Notes: a model not told the origin generated them from the sequence alone. Counted from the stretch's first letter, positions 43,274 through 52,605 are shown. The stretch is DNA of 64,000 nucleotides from Peptoniphilus sp. KCTC 25270 (GCF_021012875.1 NZ_JAJMZJ010000002.1:186001-250000), one strand, 5' to 3'. Program-made: numbers and translations.

Positions 43274-43305
43274 AAAAAAAGATGGTCTTTGAACCATCTT
43301 TTTTT
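43274..43305. terminator. Bidirectional terminator between brnQ and GNAT gene
   Basis: AAAAAAAGATGGT (43274-43285) / ACCATCTTTTTTT (43293-43305). It overlaps nothing but ends one base before the convergent GNAT gene. Confidence 0.85.
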
Positions 43306-43306
43306 G

Positions 43307-43783
43307 TTATAAATCTTTTTTCATATAAATCGTTGACTCTATGGGACTGTCGTTGTAACAAGGAACTTCTTCAAATCCAAAGGATTTATACAGATGAATG
43401 GCTCGTTTTAAGAAAGGCATTGTGTCTAACCAAATGGATTCGTAACCAATTTCTTTTGCGTCTTCTAACGTTTTTTCAATTAATTTTCTCCCTAATCCCA
43501 GCCCCTCAAATTCTGGACGGATATACAACCGTTTCATTTCGCATTTTTTCTCTTCCATTGGTCGCAAAGCAATGCAACCCGCCCAATGATCCCCTTCTTT
43601 TACTAAGTACAACCTACCAAGAGGAGGACCATATTTTTTCTCCAAATGAAGAATTTCATCGTCGAATCCTTGGATACCTAAGTAGGTTTTTATTTCTGGA
43701 TTATTCTCAATTAAATACTCCGTATATTCTTCAAACAATTCTCGTACAATCTCTGGATATTCATAGCCCAACAACAACTCCAT
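43307..43783 (-). CDS. GNAT family N-acetyltransferase
   Basis: A 158-residue acyltransferase. MKRLYIRPEFEGLGLGRKLIEKTLEDA is the acetyl-CoA motif A (R-x-x-G-x-G), and AIHLYKSFGFEEVPCY motif B. The first 60 residues are variable. No neighbour gives the acceptor. It faces brnQ across a terminator, and the Rrf2 gene lies upstream on the same strand with a 40-base gap, so cotranscription with the regulator is possible. Confidence 0.88.
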   Translation of the reverse strand: MELLLGYEYPEIVRELFEEYTEYLIENNPEIKTYLGIQGFDDEILHLEKKYGPPLGRLYLVKEGDHWAGCIALRPMEEKKCEMKRLYIRPEFEGLGLGRKLIEKTLEDAKEIGYESIWLDTMPFLKRAIHLYKSFGFEEVPCYNDSPIESTIYMKKDL

Positions 43784-43823
43784 AAAATCCTCCTTCCAAA
43801 TCTTCGCGATATTTCCCCAAATA

Positions 43824-44324
43824 TTATGAGCTACGCTCTTGGAACCATGTTAAAGTCTTCTCCCGATCCGAATCAGAAAACTTATTATAAAAAACTTCTT
43901 CATATAGCCATCCGATGGATTTTTTCGATAGATATTCTCGCATGGCATTTTCTCCTTCATACATGACCTTACTAATCAGACAAGGTGTATCTCGATAAAC
44001 TTCTGGCTGATTTTCCACATCCGCAAAAAGGGACTTGCAGCGAATTTCTTGACATTGGAACAAGGATTCTTTTCCCTCTACCGCTTCGATTACGTCCCAA
44101 AAAGAAATCTCTTTGGAATCTCTACCTAAACTATATCCCCCTTTTACTCCAGGACTTGCCTGGACAATTCCTGCTTTGGCGAGTTTTGAAAAAGTTTTGG
44201 ATAAATAGCTTTCCGAAATTCCTTGAAATTCCGATAAATCTTTTATTCTCACGCTTTTTTCTCCAATATCTACCATATATATAAGCCCGTGTAAGGCGTA
44301 TTCTACCCCTATAGAAAATTTCAT
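43824..44324 (-). CDS. Rrf2 family transcriptional regulator
   Basis: A 166-residue regulator with a winged helix (MKFSIGVEYALHGLIYM, SESYLSKTFSKLAKAGIVQ, PGVKGGYSLGR). The later cysteines are CQEIRCK and PCLIS, so a cluster of three cysteines similar to Fe-S-binding Rrf2 proteins is present but the spacing is not the exact IscR/NsrR type. It is divergent from the FMN-binding protein gene 112 bases away, which it may control. Confidence 0.85.
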   Translation of the reverse strand: MKFSIGVEYALHGLIYMVDIGEKSVRIKDLSEFQGISESYLSKTFSKLAKAGIVQASPGVKGGYSLGRDSKEISFWDVIEAVEGKESLFQCQEIRCKSLFADVENQPEVYRDTPCLISKVMYEGENAMREYLSKKSIGWLYEEVFYNKFSDSDREKTLTWFQERSS

Positions 44325-44436
44325 TCATTCCTCCTGAATTCTAGATAAAATTTTGCGATTGAAACATTGATTTTTTTGATATATTCTTATTGTAGACAGA
44401 AGGAGTCGATAATTCAATAGGTGAAAGGAGAAAATT

Positions 44437-44811
44437 ATGTATAACGAAATTTTTCACGAATGTATCAAGAATCCTGGAATCGTATCTGTAGCTACAACAA
44501 ATAGCGAAGGAAAAGCTCACATTGTAAATACTTGGAATAAATATCTAATTATCACAGAAGATGACAAAATTTTAATCCCTTGCTTTGGTTTCCGCAAAAC
44601 AGAAGCCAATGTAAAAGAAAATCCTTATATGGAAATTTCTTTGGGAAGCCATGAAGTACAAGGAAAGATGGGAATGGGAACAGGTTTCCTATTAACTGGT
44701 ACGGGAGAATTTTTCTTTGAGGGAGAACTTTTTACACAAATGCACGACAAATGTGATTTTGCAAGCCGTGTTTTGGTATTCACACCTGAAAGTTGCAGAC
44801 AAACCATCTAA
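44437..44811 (+). CDS. Pyridoxamine 5'-phosphate oxidase-like FMN protein
   Basis: A 124-residue split-barrel flavoprotein. NPGIVSVATTNSEGKAHIVNTW and KILIPCFGFRKTEANVKENP match the small PNPOx-like family, often redox or stress proteins with FMN or F420. It is divergent from an Rrf2 regulator, suggesting control by redox or nitric oxide. AAAGGAG precedes the ATG. Substrate unknown. Confidence 0.75.
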   Translation: MYNEIFHECIKNPGIVSVATTNSEGKAHIVNTWNKYLIITEDDKILIPCFGFRKTEANVKENPYMEISLGSHEVQGKMGMGTGFLLTGTGEFFFEGELFTQMHDKCDFASRVLVFTPESCRQTI

Positions 44812-44881
44812 AACACAATCGTACTTCCTAGTTTTGAATCAAAGTTTTTCGGGTAAAGGAACCACAAGAAAGACAGAAGAG

Positions 44882-44910
44882 AAGGTGCACTTGAGAGTGC
44901 GCCTTTTTTT
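44882..44910 (+). terminator. Terminator after the FMN-protein gene
   Basis: AAGGTGCAC/GTGCGCCTT with two non-Watson-Crick or mismatched pairs, then TTTTTT. Confidence 0.55.
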
Positions 44911-44923
44911 ATAAGGAGGGCTT

Positions 44924-45178
44924 ATGGATCATAAAAAAATGTCAGAGGATTACGAAAAAAAAGAAGAACTTATCCAAACGCGAGATTTTCTTTTGGAAGT
45001 GGAAAAAGATGCGAGGGAAAAATACGATTATTGGAATGAGTTAGACCCCAATGGCGAAACCATGGGAATTTTAATTCGCGCCAAACGGGTGGCTTGGCTT
45101 GAATCCATTCTCCCTAAAATGGAAGAGGCCATTGAAACCTTAGATGAAATCATCGAAAAAGACTATTATTTGAAATAA
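44924..45178 (+). CDS. Small hypothetical protein
   Basis: An 84-residue charged, helical protein (mostly Glu, Lys and Asp, coiled-coil-like) with no recognisable domain. AAGGAGGG precedes the ATG at seven bases, and a terminator follows at once, so the gene looks real. It lies 112 bases after the FMN-protein gene, with a short GC-rich inverted repeat (AAGGTGCACTTGAGAGTGCGCCTTTTTT) in the gap that may be a terminator of that gene. Confidence 0.55.
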   Translation: MDHKKMSEDYEKKEELIQTRDFLLEVEKDAREKYDYWNELDPNGETMGILIRAKRVAWLESILPKMEEAIETLDEIIEKDYYLK

Positions 45179-45213
45179 AAAAGCGAGGAGGACTTCCCTC
45201 TTCGCTTTTTCTT
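45178..45213 (+). terminator. Terminator after the small hypothetical gene
   Basis: AAAAAGCGAGGAGG/CCCTCTTCGCTTTTT with one mismatch and a 4-base loop, then T run. Confidence 0.75.
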
Positions 45214-45275
45214 TTTCTTCTAAAAATTTTTTCTCTTCTTCTCTTTTTATTCCCGCTGTTCTTCTGTCGTCGTTC

Positions 45276-46487
45276 TTAGGTGAAAACTCCCAATAAAATT
45301 ACCATCAAGACAATGACAGGAGAGGGGATTTTTTTCGTAAATAACAAGGCCGTTGTCCCTATGGTCACAAGAAGAATATCCCACGCCATTCCATTTTTCC
45401 CTATCATAGAAATGGCTGAAGCCAAAATCAATCCACAGGCAACGGGGGCAATTCCTGAAATCGACAACTGAATGGCTCTCATTTTCTTCAAATCTTCCCA
45501 AATGGGATAGACGAAAAAAATCAGCAAAACTCCAGGCAAGAAAACCCCCAATCCTCCAGCCATAGCCCCAAGAAGTTGCCCAAAGGTTCCCAAATCTCTA
45601 GCGGCCATTCCTCCGGCGTAAGCAGAGAAACTAAACATAGGCCCCGGCAAGCCTTGAACGATTCCAAAACCTCGCAGAAATTCTTCCCCCGTCATATAGG
45701 AATGTACCTCTACCAAATCAGAAAACATCAAGGGCACAACCACTTGCCCACCGCCAATGACCAAATAGCCATAGCGATAAAATCCATCCAATAATTGAAT
45801 CAATCGATTATCCGTAATCTTTCCAAGGAAAGCAAGGCCCAAGGCAAAGGTCAGAAAAGCGACAAAGTATTTCCAGGGAGGACGAATTTCCACCCGCTGA
45901 AATAGGTTGTTCTCTTTAGAGGAAAGTACCGCCGCCACGCCCCCAAATAATAATACGGCTGGAAAAACCCAATTGGCTTTGTAAAAGTAAGTGACAATGG
46001 CCCCGAAGAAAAAAAGAGCCCAGTGAAAGGAATTTCGAATCACTTTTTTCCCTATGGTATAAATGGCCATAAGAATAAATCCAACTGCCATTGGTCCAAC
46101 GTATCGAAAATTTTCAGGGGAAAAATTCAGCCGTTCTCCCCATACTCCCATAAAGGATAGAGTCGTCATCAAACATAGCACTGGCAACGCCCATACAATC
46201 ATAGTGAAAAAGGCAAGAGGCACGCCTCCGACTTTGTACCCCATGGCAATGATCGTTTGGGTTGAGCTAGGCCCGGGCAAAATTCCTGTTAAAGCAATTA
46301 ACTCCGTTAATTCTTCTTCTGTAATATATTTTTTCTTCGCTACCATTTGGTCTGAAAACACACCGTAATGAGCTTCCGGCCCTCCATAGGCGCCTAAAGA
46401 ACAGATAAATACGTCTTTTAGAAACGTAGAATATTTCTTTCGATTCTCTTTGAAAGCAAACACCTCCTCCGTTCTATTCATACCCAA
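45276..46487 (-). CDS. Chromate transporter, ChrA family
   Basis: A 403-residue protein with two CHR domains and about ten helices. CSLGAYGGPEAHYGVFSDQM and GILPGPSSTQTIIAMGYKVGG belong to the first repeat, IGGGQVVVPLMFSDLV and GIVQGLPGPMFSFSAYAGGM to the second. It exports chromate or related oxyanions. Likely starts are TTG 46487 or ATG 46481; AAGGAGG lies 11 to 17 bases upstream. Monocistronic. Confidence 0.9.
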   Translation of the reverse strand: MGMNRTEEVFAFKENRKKYSTFLKDVFICSLGAYGGPEAHYGVFSDQMVAKKKYITEEELTELIALTGILPGPSSTQTIIAMGYKVGGVPLAFFTMIVWALPVLCLMTTLSFMGVWGERLNFSPENFRYVGPMAVGFILMAIYTIGKKVIRNSFHWALFFFGAIVTYFYKANWVFPAVLLFGGVAAVLSSKENNLFQRVEIRPPWKYFVAFLTFALGLAFLGKITDNRLIQLLDGFYRYGYLVIGGGQVVVPLMFSDLVEVHSYMTGEEFLRGFGIVQGLPGPMFSFSAYAGGMAARDLGTFGQLLGAMAGGLGVFLPGVLLIFFVYPIWEDLKKMRAIQLSISGIAPVACGLILASAISMIGKNGMAWDILLVTIGTTALLFTKKIPSPVIVLMVILLGVFT

Positions 46488-46516
46488 CGAAAGTTTTTCC
46501 TCCTTTTTTCAAAAAA

Positions 46517-46560
46517 ATAATCCTTATTATGGTATTCGCAAAGAAAATAACAAGGATTAT
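46517..46560 (-). terminator. Inverted repeat/terminator upstream of the chromate gene
   Basis: ATAATCCTTRTTAT arms (46517-46530 and 46547-46560, 13 of 14 pairs), 16-base loop, followed on the minus strand by T7. It is probably a second terminator for the 3-hydroxyacyl-CoA dehydrogenase transcript. Confidence 0.55.
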
Positions 46561-46587
46561 AAAAATGATTTTATTTATTTTAGGAAT

Positions 46588-46612
46588 AAAAATAGCGGGG
46601 ATTCCCCCGCCA
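46588..46612 (-). terminator. Terminator of the hydroxyacyl-CoA dehydrogenase operon
   Basis: GCGGGG (46595-46600) / CCCCGC (46605-46610) stem with T-rich minus-strand tail. Confidence 0.65.
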
Positions 46613-46615
46613 CTT

Positions 46616-47557
46616 TTATTTTTCTTCATATAAAGTTTTTGAAACTTTTGTAAACATTGTATCTCTATAGCGAATCAATTCTTCGTCTTTTCCATTGCTA
46701 TAATCGTAGAATCCTTTGCCATTTTTTACGCCTTTGGCATCTTCTTCTTCGATACATTCTTTTAAGCGACCAAATACTTCTTTTTGATCTGCCAAATCTT
46801 CAAATAAGTAAGAAGAAATATTATAGAAAATATCCAATCCACCTAAATCTGCTACTTGGAATGGTCCAAGACAAGCATAGCGCAATCCCAAACCATATTT
46901 CACTACATCATCTACGGCTTCCACTGGAGCAATTCCACGTTCCACAATATTTAATGCTTCGCGCATAACAGAAAATTGTAGACGGTTTAATACGAATCCA
47001 GGAGCATCTTTTACAACCACTGGTTTTTTGTTTAATTTTACGCACAATTCACGAACCACTTCTGCATTTTCTTCCAAGGTTTTTTCCCCACGAATAACTT
47101 CGATCAATGGAATAATATGAGGTGGGTTAATCCAGTGCATACCAGCAAAACGTTCTGGATTTTTGATGACTTCTGCGATTTTTGTAATGCTTAAACCGGA
47201 AGTATTACTACATAGAATAACATCCTCGTCTACCAATTGAGAAACCTCTTTCCAAAATTTGTGTTTGATTTCTATTTTTTCAGCAATGGCTTCTACTACA
47301 AAATCTGCTTTCTTAAATTCGTTTACATCATCTGTATAAGAAATTCGGCTTAACAATTTTTCTGATTCTTCTTTGGTAACCATACCTTGAACCACTTCAG
47401 TTTCTTGGTTCAAAGAAATCAGCTTTTTCGCTTTTTCCAAAGCTTCTTGGAAAATATCATAAAGAATTACATCGTAACCAAATTTTGCAAAAGTTTCTCC
47501 CATGGAAGAGCCCATGGTACCTGCACCTGCAATTACTACGGTTTTTATTTCTCTCAT
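46616..47557 (-). CDS. 3-hydroxyacyl-CoA dehydrogenase family protein
   Basis: A 313-residue NAD(P)-dependent dehydrogenase. VVIAGAGTMGSSMGETFAKFGYDV is the Rossmann motif, LCSNTSGLSITKIAEVIKNPER the catalytic region, and HWINPPHIIPLIEVIRGEKT holds the catalytic His. It matches 3-hydroxybutyryl-CoA dehydrogenase or the related L-gulonate/hydroxyacid form. It follows the GntP permease and the short-chain dehydrogenase on the same strand, so 3-hydroxybutyrate-related metabolism is likely. Substrate is inferred. Confidence 0.85.
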   Translation of the reverse strand: MREIKTVVIAGAGTMGSSMGETFAKFGYDVILYDIFQEALEKAKKLISLNQETEVVQGMVTKEESEKLLSRISYTDDVNEFKKADFVVEAIAEKIEIKHKFWKEVSQLVDEDVILCSNTSGLSITKIAEVIKNPERFAGMHWINPPHIIPLIEVIRGEKTLEENAEVVRELCVKLNKKPVVVKDAPGFVLNRLQFSVMREALNIVERGIAPVEAVDDVVKYGLGLRYACLGPFQVADLGGLDIFYNISSYLFEDLADQKEVFGRLKECIEEEDAKGVKNGKGFYDYSNGKDEELIRYRDTMFTKVSKTLYEEK

Positions 47558-47620
47558 TTTTTCCTCCTAAATCCATTGTCATGAATTTCTACTACTTTCT
47601 ATTCCTATTGTAACAAATTT

Positions 47621-49012
47621 TTACGCAATACCGAAAGACCCTAAAATAATAATCGCAATGGTTGCGATTGTTGGAATTACTACGGTACACATTCCAATAT
47701 TTGCATAAGCCTCTTTGTGAGTCATTCCTGTAATACCCAATAGAGTAATAACTGCACCATTGTGTGGCAATGTATCCAAACCACCACAGGCTACAGCGGC
47801 AACCCTATGCAAAACTCCAGGGCTAATTCCCGCCTGAAGTGCCCGTTCCATAAATACATCTCCAAAAGTTTCCAAGGCGATGGAGAGACCACCAGAAGCA
47901 GATCCTGTAACCCCTGCCAAAACAGAAGATGAAATCGCTTCACCAATCAATGGATTGGAAGAAATATCGGTCATAAACGTTGCAATCATAGTAAATGCTG
48001 CTAAGGATTTAATTACATTCCCGTAACCAACTTCTGAAGCTGTATTCATTACGGCTAAGAAAGAACCTTGTACCCCTTCTTTTAATGTATGCATAACCCC
48101 ATTTTCAAATCGTTTGTAATTCAAAGCAATGGCCAATAAAACACCTAAAGTTAAGGCGCAAATCAAAGACCAGTTTCCTAATACTGCCCCAAGGGTTGTA
48201 TTGTATTGTTCTTCCAAATAAGCTGCTTCCATATTGGCAAAAACAAATTTTGTAAAAATTAAATTCCCAATCAATACGACCAAAATAGGTAGAATGGCTG
48301 CACCCATACCTGGAAGATCGCCTTGATCATCTGTACGAATTCCTTTGTCCTCATGGACACCGTAACCTTCTCCGTTGGCTCTTGCTTTTTTGGCTCGACC
48401 AGTAAGCCAAAACATACCGCCAAACAACATAATCAATGTAGCAACAATCCCTAAAATAGGCGCTGCAAACAAATCGGTTTCAAAGAATTTCATAGGAATC
48501 GCGTTTTGAATTTGTGGTGTTCCTGGAATGGCTGTCATTGTAAAGGTAAACGCACCCAATGCAATGGAGCCAGGTAATAAGCGTTTTGGTATATCTGCTT
48601 TTTTGAACAAAGCCGCGCCAATTGGATAAATGGCAAAAGCGGCTACAAAAAGAGATACCCCACCATAAGTGATTACTGCACAAGAAAGAACTACAGCCCA
48701 AATTTCTTTTCCCTCTCCGATTTTTTCAGAGATAAAAGCTGCAATTGATTTCGCAGAACCTGTGTCGTCCATAACCTTACCGAACAAAGCCCCCAATAAG
48801 AACATTGGGAAATAGGATTTTACATAACCAGCCAAAGAAGCCATAAAGCCTTCTGTATACGTAGCTAGTAAATGCATATCCTCACCGCCAAGCCCGGCGA
48901 TTACAACGGCCAATAATGCAAGGATTGGGGCCAAAAGAATAACCGACCAACCTCTATAGGCCAAATACATCAACAGGGCAAGAGAAATAACAATACCAAT
49001 AATGCCTATCAT
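47621..49012 (-). CDS. GntP family permease (probable 3-hydroxybutyrate or gluconate)
   Basis: A 463-residue transporter with about twelve helices of the gluconate:H+ symporter family. GKVMDDTGSAKSIAAFI and RVAAVACGGLDTLPHNGAVITLLG are typical of the branch that carries D-3-hydroxybutyrate rather than gluconate. A partner SDR and acyl-CoA dehydrogenase on the same strand fit that substrate. The start has AGGAGTAAAAG. Distinction from gluconate is by context only. Confidence 0.82.
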   Translation of the reverse strand: MIGIIGIVISLALLMYLAYRGWSVILLAPILALLAVVIAGLGGEDMHLLATYTEGFMASLAGYVKSYFPMFLLGALFGKVMDDTGSAKSIAAFISEKIGEGKEIWAVVLSCAVITYGGVSLFVAAFAIYPIGAALFKKADIPKRLLPGSIALGAFTFTMTAIPGTPQIQNAIPMKFFETDLFAAPILGIVATLIMLFGGMFWLTGRAKKARANGEGYGVHEDKGIRTDDQGDLPGMGAAILPILVVLIGNLIFTKFVFANMEAAYLEEQYNTTLGAVLGNWSLICALTLGVLLAIALNYKRFENGVMHTLKEGVQGSFLAVMNTASEVGYGNVIKSLAAFTMIATFMTDISSNPLIGEAISSSVLAGVTGSASGGLSIALETFGDVFMERALQAGISPGVLHRVAAVACGGLDTLPHNGAVITLLGITGMTHKEAYANIGMCTVVIPTIATIAIIILGSFGIA

Positions 49013-49087
49013 CTTTTACTCCTCCTTAATATTAAGTTTTGTATGTAAGGAGCCAATATGGCTCCATACTACCGAATTGACTTTGGA

Positions 49088-49846
49088 TTAGTTCGCTGTC
49101 CAACCACCATCCATTGTAATAGCGCTACCAGTCATACTATCTGCTGCATCTGTACAAAGGAATTTCACCAATTCTGCCACAGAACTTGGATCCAACATCT
49201 TCTTAATGGCTGCCTTTTGTAACATAATTTCAGAAATAACTTGATCTTCAGAAATTCCGTGAGTTCTCGCTTGGTCTGCAATTTGCCCGTCTACCAAAGG
49301 AGTACGAACATAGGCAGGACAGATTGCGTTTACAGTAATTCCATGAGGTCCACCTTCCAAACCGGCTGTTTTTGTAAAACCAATCAAACCATGTTTTGCA
49401 GAAACATAAGCAGACTTGAATTCAGAAGCTACCAAACCATGGATAGAACTAATGTTGATAATACGTCCCCATTTGTTTTCTTTCATAGAAGGCCATACGT
49501 ATTTTGTCAAAAGGAATGGCGCTGTTAACATTAAGGAAATCATAAAATCCCATTTGTCTTCTGGAAATTCTTCAATCGGAGAAACATTTTGGATTCCTGC
49601 CACATTTACCAAAATATCTACTTTCCCAAATTTTTCCAAAGCAAAATCAACCAATCCTTTACAGGACTCTCTTTTACTAAGATCTCCTACAAAATATTCT
49701 CCGTTACATTCTCCACTTACTTTTTTTAACAGTTCTTCGTTAATATCTGCAAATACAACTTTGGCACCTTCTTTGGAAAGCGTTTCCGCAATGGCTAAAC
49801 CAATACCACTTGCAGCTCCAGTTACTATAGCGACTTTGTTGTTCAT
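49088..49846 (-). CDS. Short-chain dehydrogenase, probable 3-hydroxybutyrate dehydrogenase
   Basis: A 252-residue SDR. VTGAASGIGLAIAETLSKEGA is the NAD site; NVAGIQNVSPIEEFPEDKW, the Ser in INISSIHGLVASEFKSAYVSAKHG with YxxxK, and GPHGITVNAICPAYVRTPLV are typical of BdhA-type enzymes (the family length is about 255). ATG 49846 after AAGGAGGTATTTT is preferred to an in-frame start 42 bases upstream. First gene of the operon with the GntP permease. Confidence 0.85.
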   Translation of the reverse strand: MNNKVAIVTGAASGIGLAIAETLSKEGAKVVFADINEELLKKVSGECNGEYFVGDLSKRESCKGLVDFALEKFGKVDILVNVAGIQNVSPIEEFPEDKWDFMISLMLTAPFLLTKYVWPSMKENKWGRIINISSIHGLVASEFKSAYVSAKHGLIGFTKTAGLEGGPHGITVNAICPAYVRTPLVDGQIADQARTHGISEDQVISEIMLQKAAIKKMLDPSSVAELVKFLCTDAADSMTGSAITMDGGWTAN

Positions 49847-50205
49847 AAAATACCTCCTTATTGTATTAAAAAAATGAATACTCTTCATTGAATCATATCA
49901 CAATAAAAATATAATTCTATATCAAATCCCGTTAAATACATATAATCGAGTTTGCATTTTTTCGTGTTTTTCTTAATAAAATCTTCTTTTAATATTGAAA
50001 TTTAGCCATTTATTTTATTCTATGAATCCAATTCATGGAATCTTGCTTTTTTTTCATAACAAATCCTCGATTTTTGGCTTATTTAAGCCATTTTTTCTGT
50101 TAGTTTTTTCCATTTATGGTTATATAAAAAGTAACGAAAAAGTCTATGGGAGATTTCTACAAATTGAAATTTTCATTTTTATTTAGAAAAAGAAGGGAGA
50201 CAAAA
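49847..50205. other. Divergent promoter region, no gene
   Basis: About 360 bases between the SDR and the esterase, A/T-rich. No riboswitch or long palindrome is convincing; a TTATTTTATT-type stretch near 50010 is the only notable feature. Confidence 0.4.
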
Positions 50206-51156
50206 ATGAGACAATTAAAACCGACTATGGTAGCTTTTTTAGACACATTTAATAACGTCACTGTTCCCGCTTTATTGGAAGCTGGATTTACGCCAAACGT
50301 TATCAATAAGAGAGAAGGACTAGCCAATACAACCAACCTTTTTTCTACGGAAAATCCTGAGCCCGTTGCACAAGTTTTAGACGATACCATTGATGGCAAA
50401 GGGCAATACAATGTTCCTATTCGAATTTTTAATCCAAATCCTGAAAAAGAACTTCCTGTTATCCTCTATTACCATGGAGGAGGACATTTAGCCGGATCTG
50501 TAACGGTTTACGATCCTATCTTGCGATTGTTGGCCAATCGTGCCGAAGCCATTGTAGTGGCTCCAGAATATCGCTTGGCCCCAGAATCTCCTTATCCTGC
50601 CGGAGAGATCGATGCTCGTACTTGTTTCTATGGCGTTTTTGATATTTTGGAAAAGAAAAATATCAAACACCAAAAGAGACTAACCATTATGGGCGACTCT
50701 GGCGGAGGTGCTTTGTCTACAGCATTGGCACGGGATGTGCAACACGACAAATCCGTTCCTTTGGAAAATATGATTCTAATTTATCCAAGTGTTGACTACA
50801 CCATGAGTTTTGATTCTTATAAACCAGAAGTAAATGGACAGGGATATCTACTGGAAACACCTGGAATCGAATGGTATTTCGATCAATATTTTCAAAAGGG
50901 CGAAAATCGCCGTCATGCCTCTCCATTGTTTGGAGAAATTAGTTCCGATATGCCAAGAACCCTTTTATTCTCTGCGGAATTTTGCCCATTACGTGACGAA
51001 AACTTTGCCTATGTTGAAAAACTAAAAGAAGTCGGCGTAGAAGTGGAGCACCACAATATTGAGAATATGCCTCATACTTTTATGAATATGAGAGATTTGG
51101 CCAAAGAAGAAACCGACTTCGTTTATGAAACCGTAAAAAAATTCCTACAAAAATAG
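50206..51156 (+). CDS. Alpha/beta-hydrolase, hormone-sensitive-lipase-type esterase
   Basis: A 316-residue esterase. The oxyanion-hole motif is YYHGGGHLAG, the nucleophile is the Ser of MGDSGGGALSTAL, and later Asp/His are in the ENMPHTFMNM region. No signal peptide is visible, so it acts in the cytoplasm. It is divergent from the 3-hydroxybutyrate genes and may release 3-hydroxybutyrate or short acids from esters, which is inference. AAGGGAGACA precedes ATG 50206; a start 60 bases upstream has none. Confidence 0.85.
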   Translation: MRQLKPTMVAFLDTFNNVTVPALLEAGFTPNVINKREGLANTTNLFSTENPEPVAQVLDDTIDGKGQYNVPIRIFNPNPEKELPVILYYHGGGHLAGSVTVYDPILRLLANRAEAIVVAPEYRLAPESPYPAGEIDARTCFYGVFDILEKKNIKHQKRLTIMGDSGGGALSTALARDVQHDKSVPLENMILIYPSVDYTMSFDSYKPEVNGQGYLLETPGIEWYFDQYFQKGENRRHASPLFGEISSDMPRTLLFSAEFCPLRDENFAYVEKLKEVGVEVEHHNIENMPHTFMNMRDLAKEETDFVYETVKKFLQK

Positions 51157-51160
51157 GTCC

Positions 51161-51195
51161 AAAAAAACTCCTTGCTTAGACAGGGAGTTTTTTAT
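51161..51195 (+). terminator. Terminator after the esterase gene
   Basis: AAAAAAACTCC/GGGAGTTTTTT (51161-51171 region with 51183-51193), with a tail of T's. It also overlaps the stop codon of the convergent cupin gene. Confidence 0.8.
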
Positions 51196-51668
51196 TTTCG
51201 CGTTAATTTTTCTATGATTTCTCTTTCTTCTGGATAATTCTCCAATAAATCTTTTCTTTTCATCAATTCAAAATCCGAATATTCAAATCCTGGCGAAACC
51301 ATACAAGACACCAAGGCGTAGCCACTTTCTACGGAAGAGCCAAAAATCGTGTGTTTGGGTACGACAAATTGCAAATGTTGCCCCTTTTCTATTTCTGTTC
51401 CAAGAAAAACCTTGGAATATTTTCCTTCGGGAGAAAACATATGAATTGTCAAAGGCTCTCCCTCATGGAAATACCAAACTTCATCCGCTGTTAACCGGTG
51501 AAAATGGGAGGGATTGTCCTCTTCCAATAAAAAATAAATGCTCGTATAAAGGGCTCGATTTTCTCGCGAAAGAATTTTTTCCTCCGATTTTGCCATTTCC
51601 TTAAAATATCCACCCTCAATATGAGGTTCCATCTTCAATAGTTGAATCCAATCCTTTGCCGTCTTCAT
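51192..51668 (-). CDS. Cupin-like protein (DUF985 family)
   Basis: A 158-residue beta-barrel protein: IQLLKMEPHIEGGYFKEM, TSIYFLLEEDNPSHFHRLTADEVWYFHEG and LVSCMVSPGFEYSDFELM match DUF985 (YML079-like), a small sugar-binding-like cupin of unknown function. ATG 51668 with AAAGGA is chosen over an upstream TTG. It follows the broken EamA gene by 14 bases on the same strand. Confidence 0.8.
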   Translation of the reverse strand: MKTAKDWIQLLKMEPHIEGGYFKEMAKSEEKILSRENRALYTSIYFLLEEDNPSHFHRLTADEVWYFHEGEPLTIHMFSPEGKYSKVFLGTEIEKGQHLQFVVPKHTIFGSSVESGYALVSCMVSPGFEYSDFELMKRKDLLENYPEEREIIEKLTRK

Positions 51669-51682
51669 TTTCAATCCTTTCT

Positions 51683-52605
51683 TTATTCCTCTGAAAAAAT
51701 ATCCCCTGGATCTGGCAAAGTATTTTCAGGCAATAACTTTTCTTTCTTTGAAGGGGCCATCGTCAAAAATAACGCCGACAAAACCAATGCTCCTCCCAAT
51801 AGAACACGAACTTCTAAAGGATCCCCTAAAAAAACAATCGCCACCAAAACCGTAACGACCGGTTCTAACGTTGAAATCAACGCCGCCATAGAAGGCCCCG
51901 TTTTTTCCATTCCTGTAAAAAAGCCCACATAGGCAAAACTGTAGAGGCAAAAGCAATCAGAAGAGCTCCCATCCACCCCGTGGAGGTCTTTGGTAACGAA
52001 AAACCGAAAAGAAGCGCCATCACGCCAAAAACAATCGTCGCACCCAACGTAATAAACGCCGAAGATTGGATTCCCATTCCTTCCCCAATCACTCGAGAAC
52101 TCACCAAAATATAAACCGTATAAATAATCGCTGCCGAAAGAGCCAAAAGAATTCCCGTAGCCTCTCCGCCAATTTGTCCGCCAATAATGACAAAAGCTCC
52201 ACTTAAAGCCAACAACAAGCCAAAAACTTTTTTCTTTGTCACTTGTTCCTTAAAAACTAAAACCGAACCAATCATAACCAACATAGGATAAGTATAGAGC
52301 AAAAGAGAAACCACACTAGACGGTGCATAATTTAAAGCCGAAAAATAACAGAAAGATTGTCCCACATAACCAATTCCTACCAAAAGAAGAAAAGACAAAA
52401 TCTGCTTGCCCGTTGGAAATTTCAATTTCCTCCCAAAAAACAGACCGAACATAAAAATAGAAGCCACAAAAAAGCGAAGAAACAATAACGTAAAATTGTT
52501 CACACCTGATCCAAAGGTCATAATGACAAAAATGGGCACCAAACCAAATCCAACAGCCGAAATTCCAATTAATATAGGACCTCTAAACGCAGAAAAATTT
52601 TCCAT
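51683..52605 (-). pseudogene. EamA-type (DMT) exporter, frameshifted
   Basis: Two overlapping reading frames encode one EamA family exporter with ten helices: ATG 52605 up to about 51920, then a second frame to 51683. The break is at a T6 run on the minus strand (51917-51922). One more T would join FASTVLPMWAF directly with FTGMEKTGPSMAALISTLEP, the expected family sequence. Domain 1 is intact. The 5' part alone gives 242 residues ending in LLWRR. It is either a recent mutation, a slippage switch, or a sequencing error. AGGAGAG precedes the start. Confidence 0.75.
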
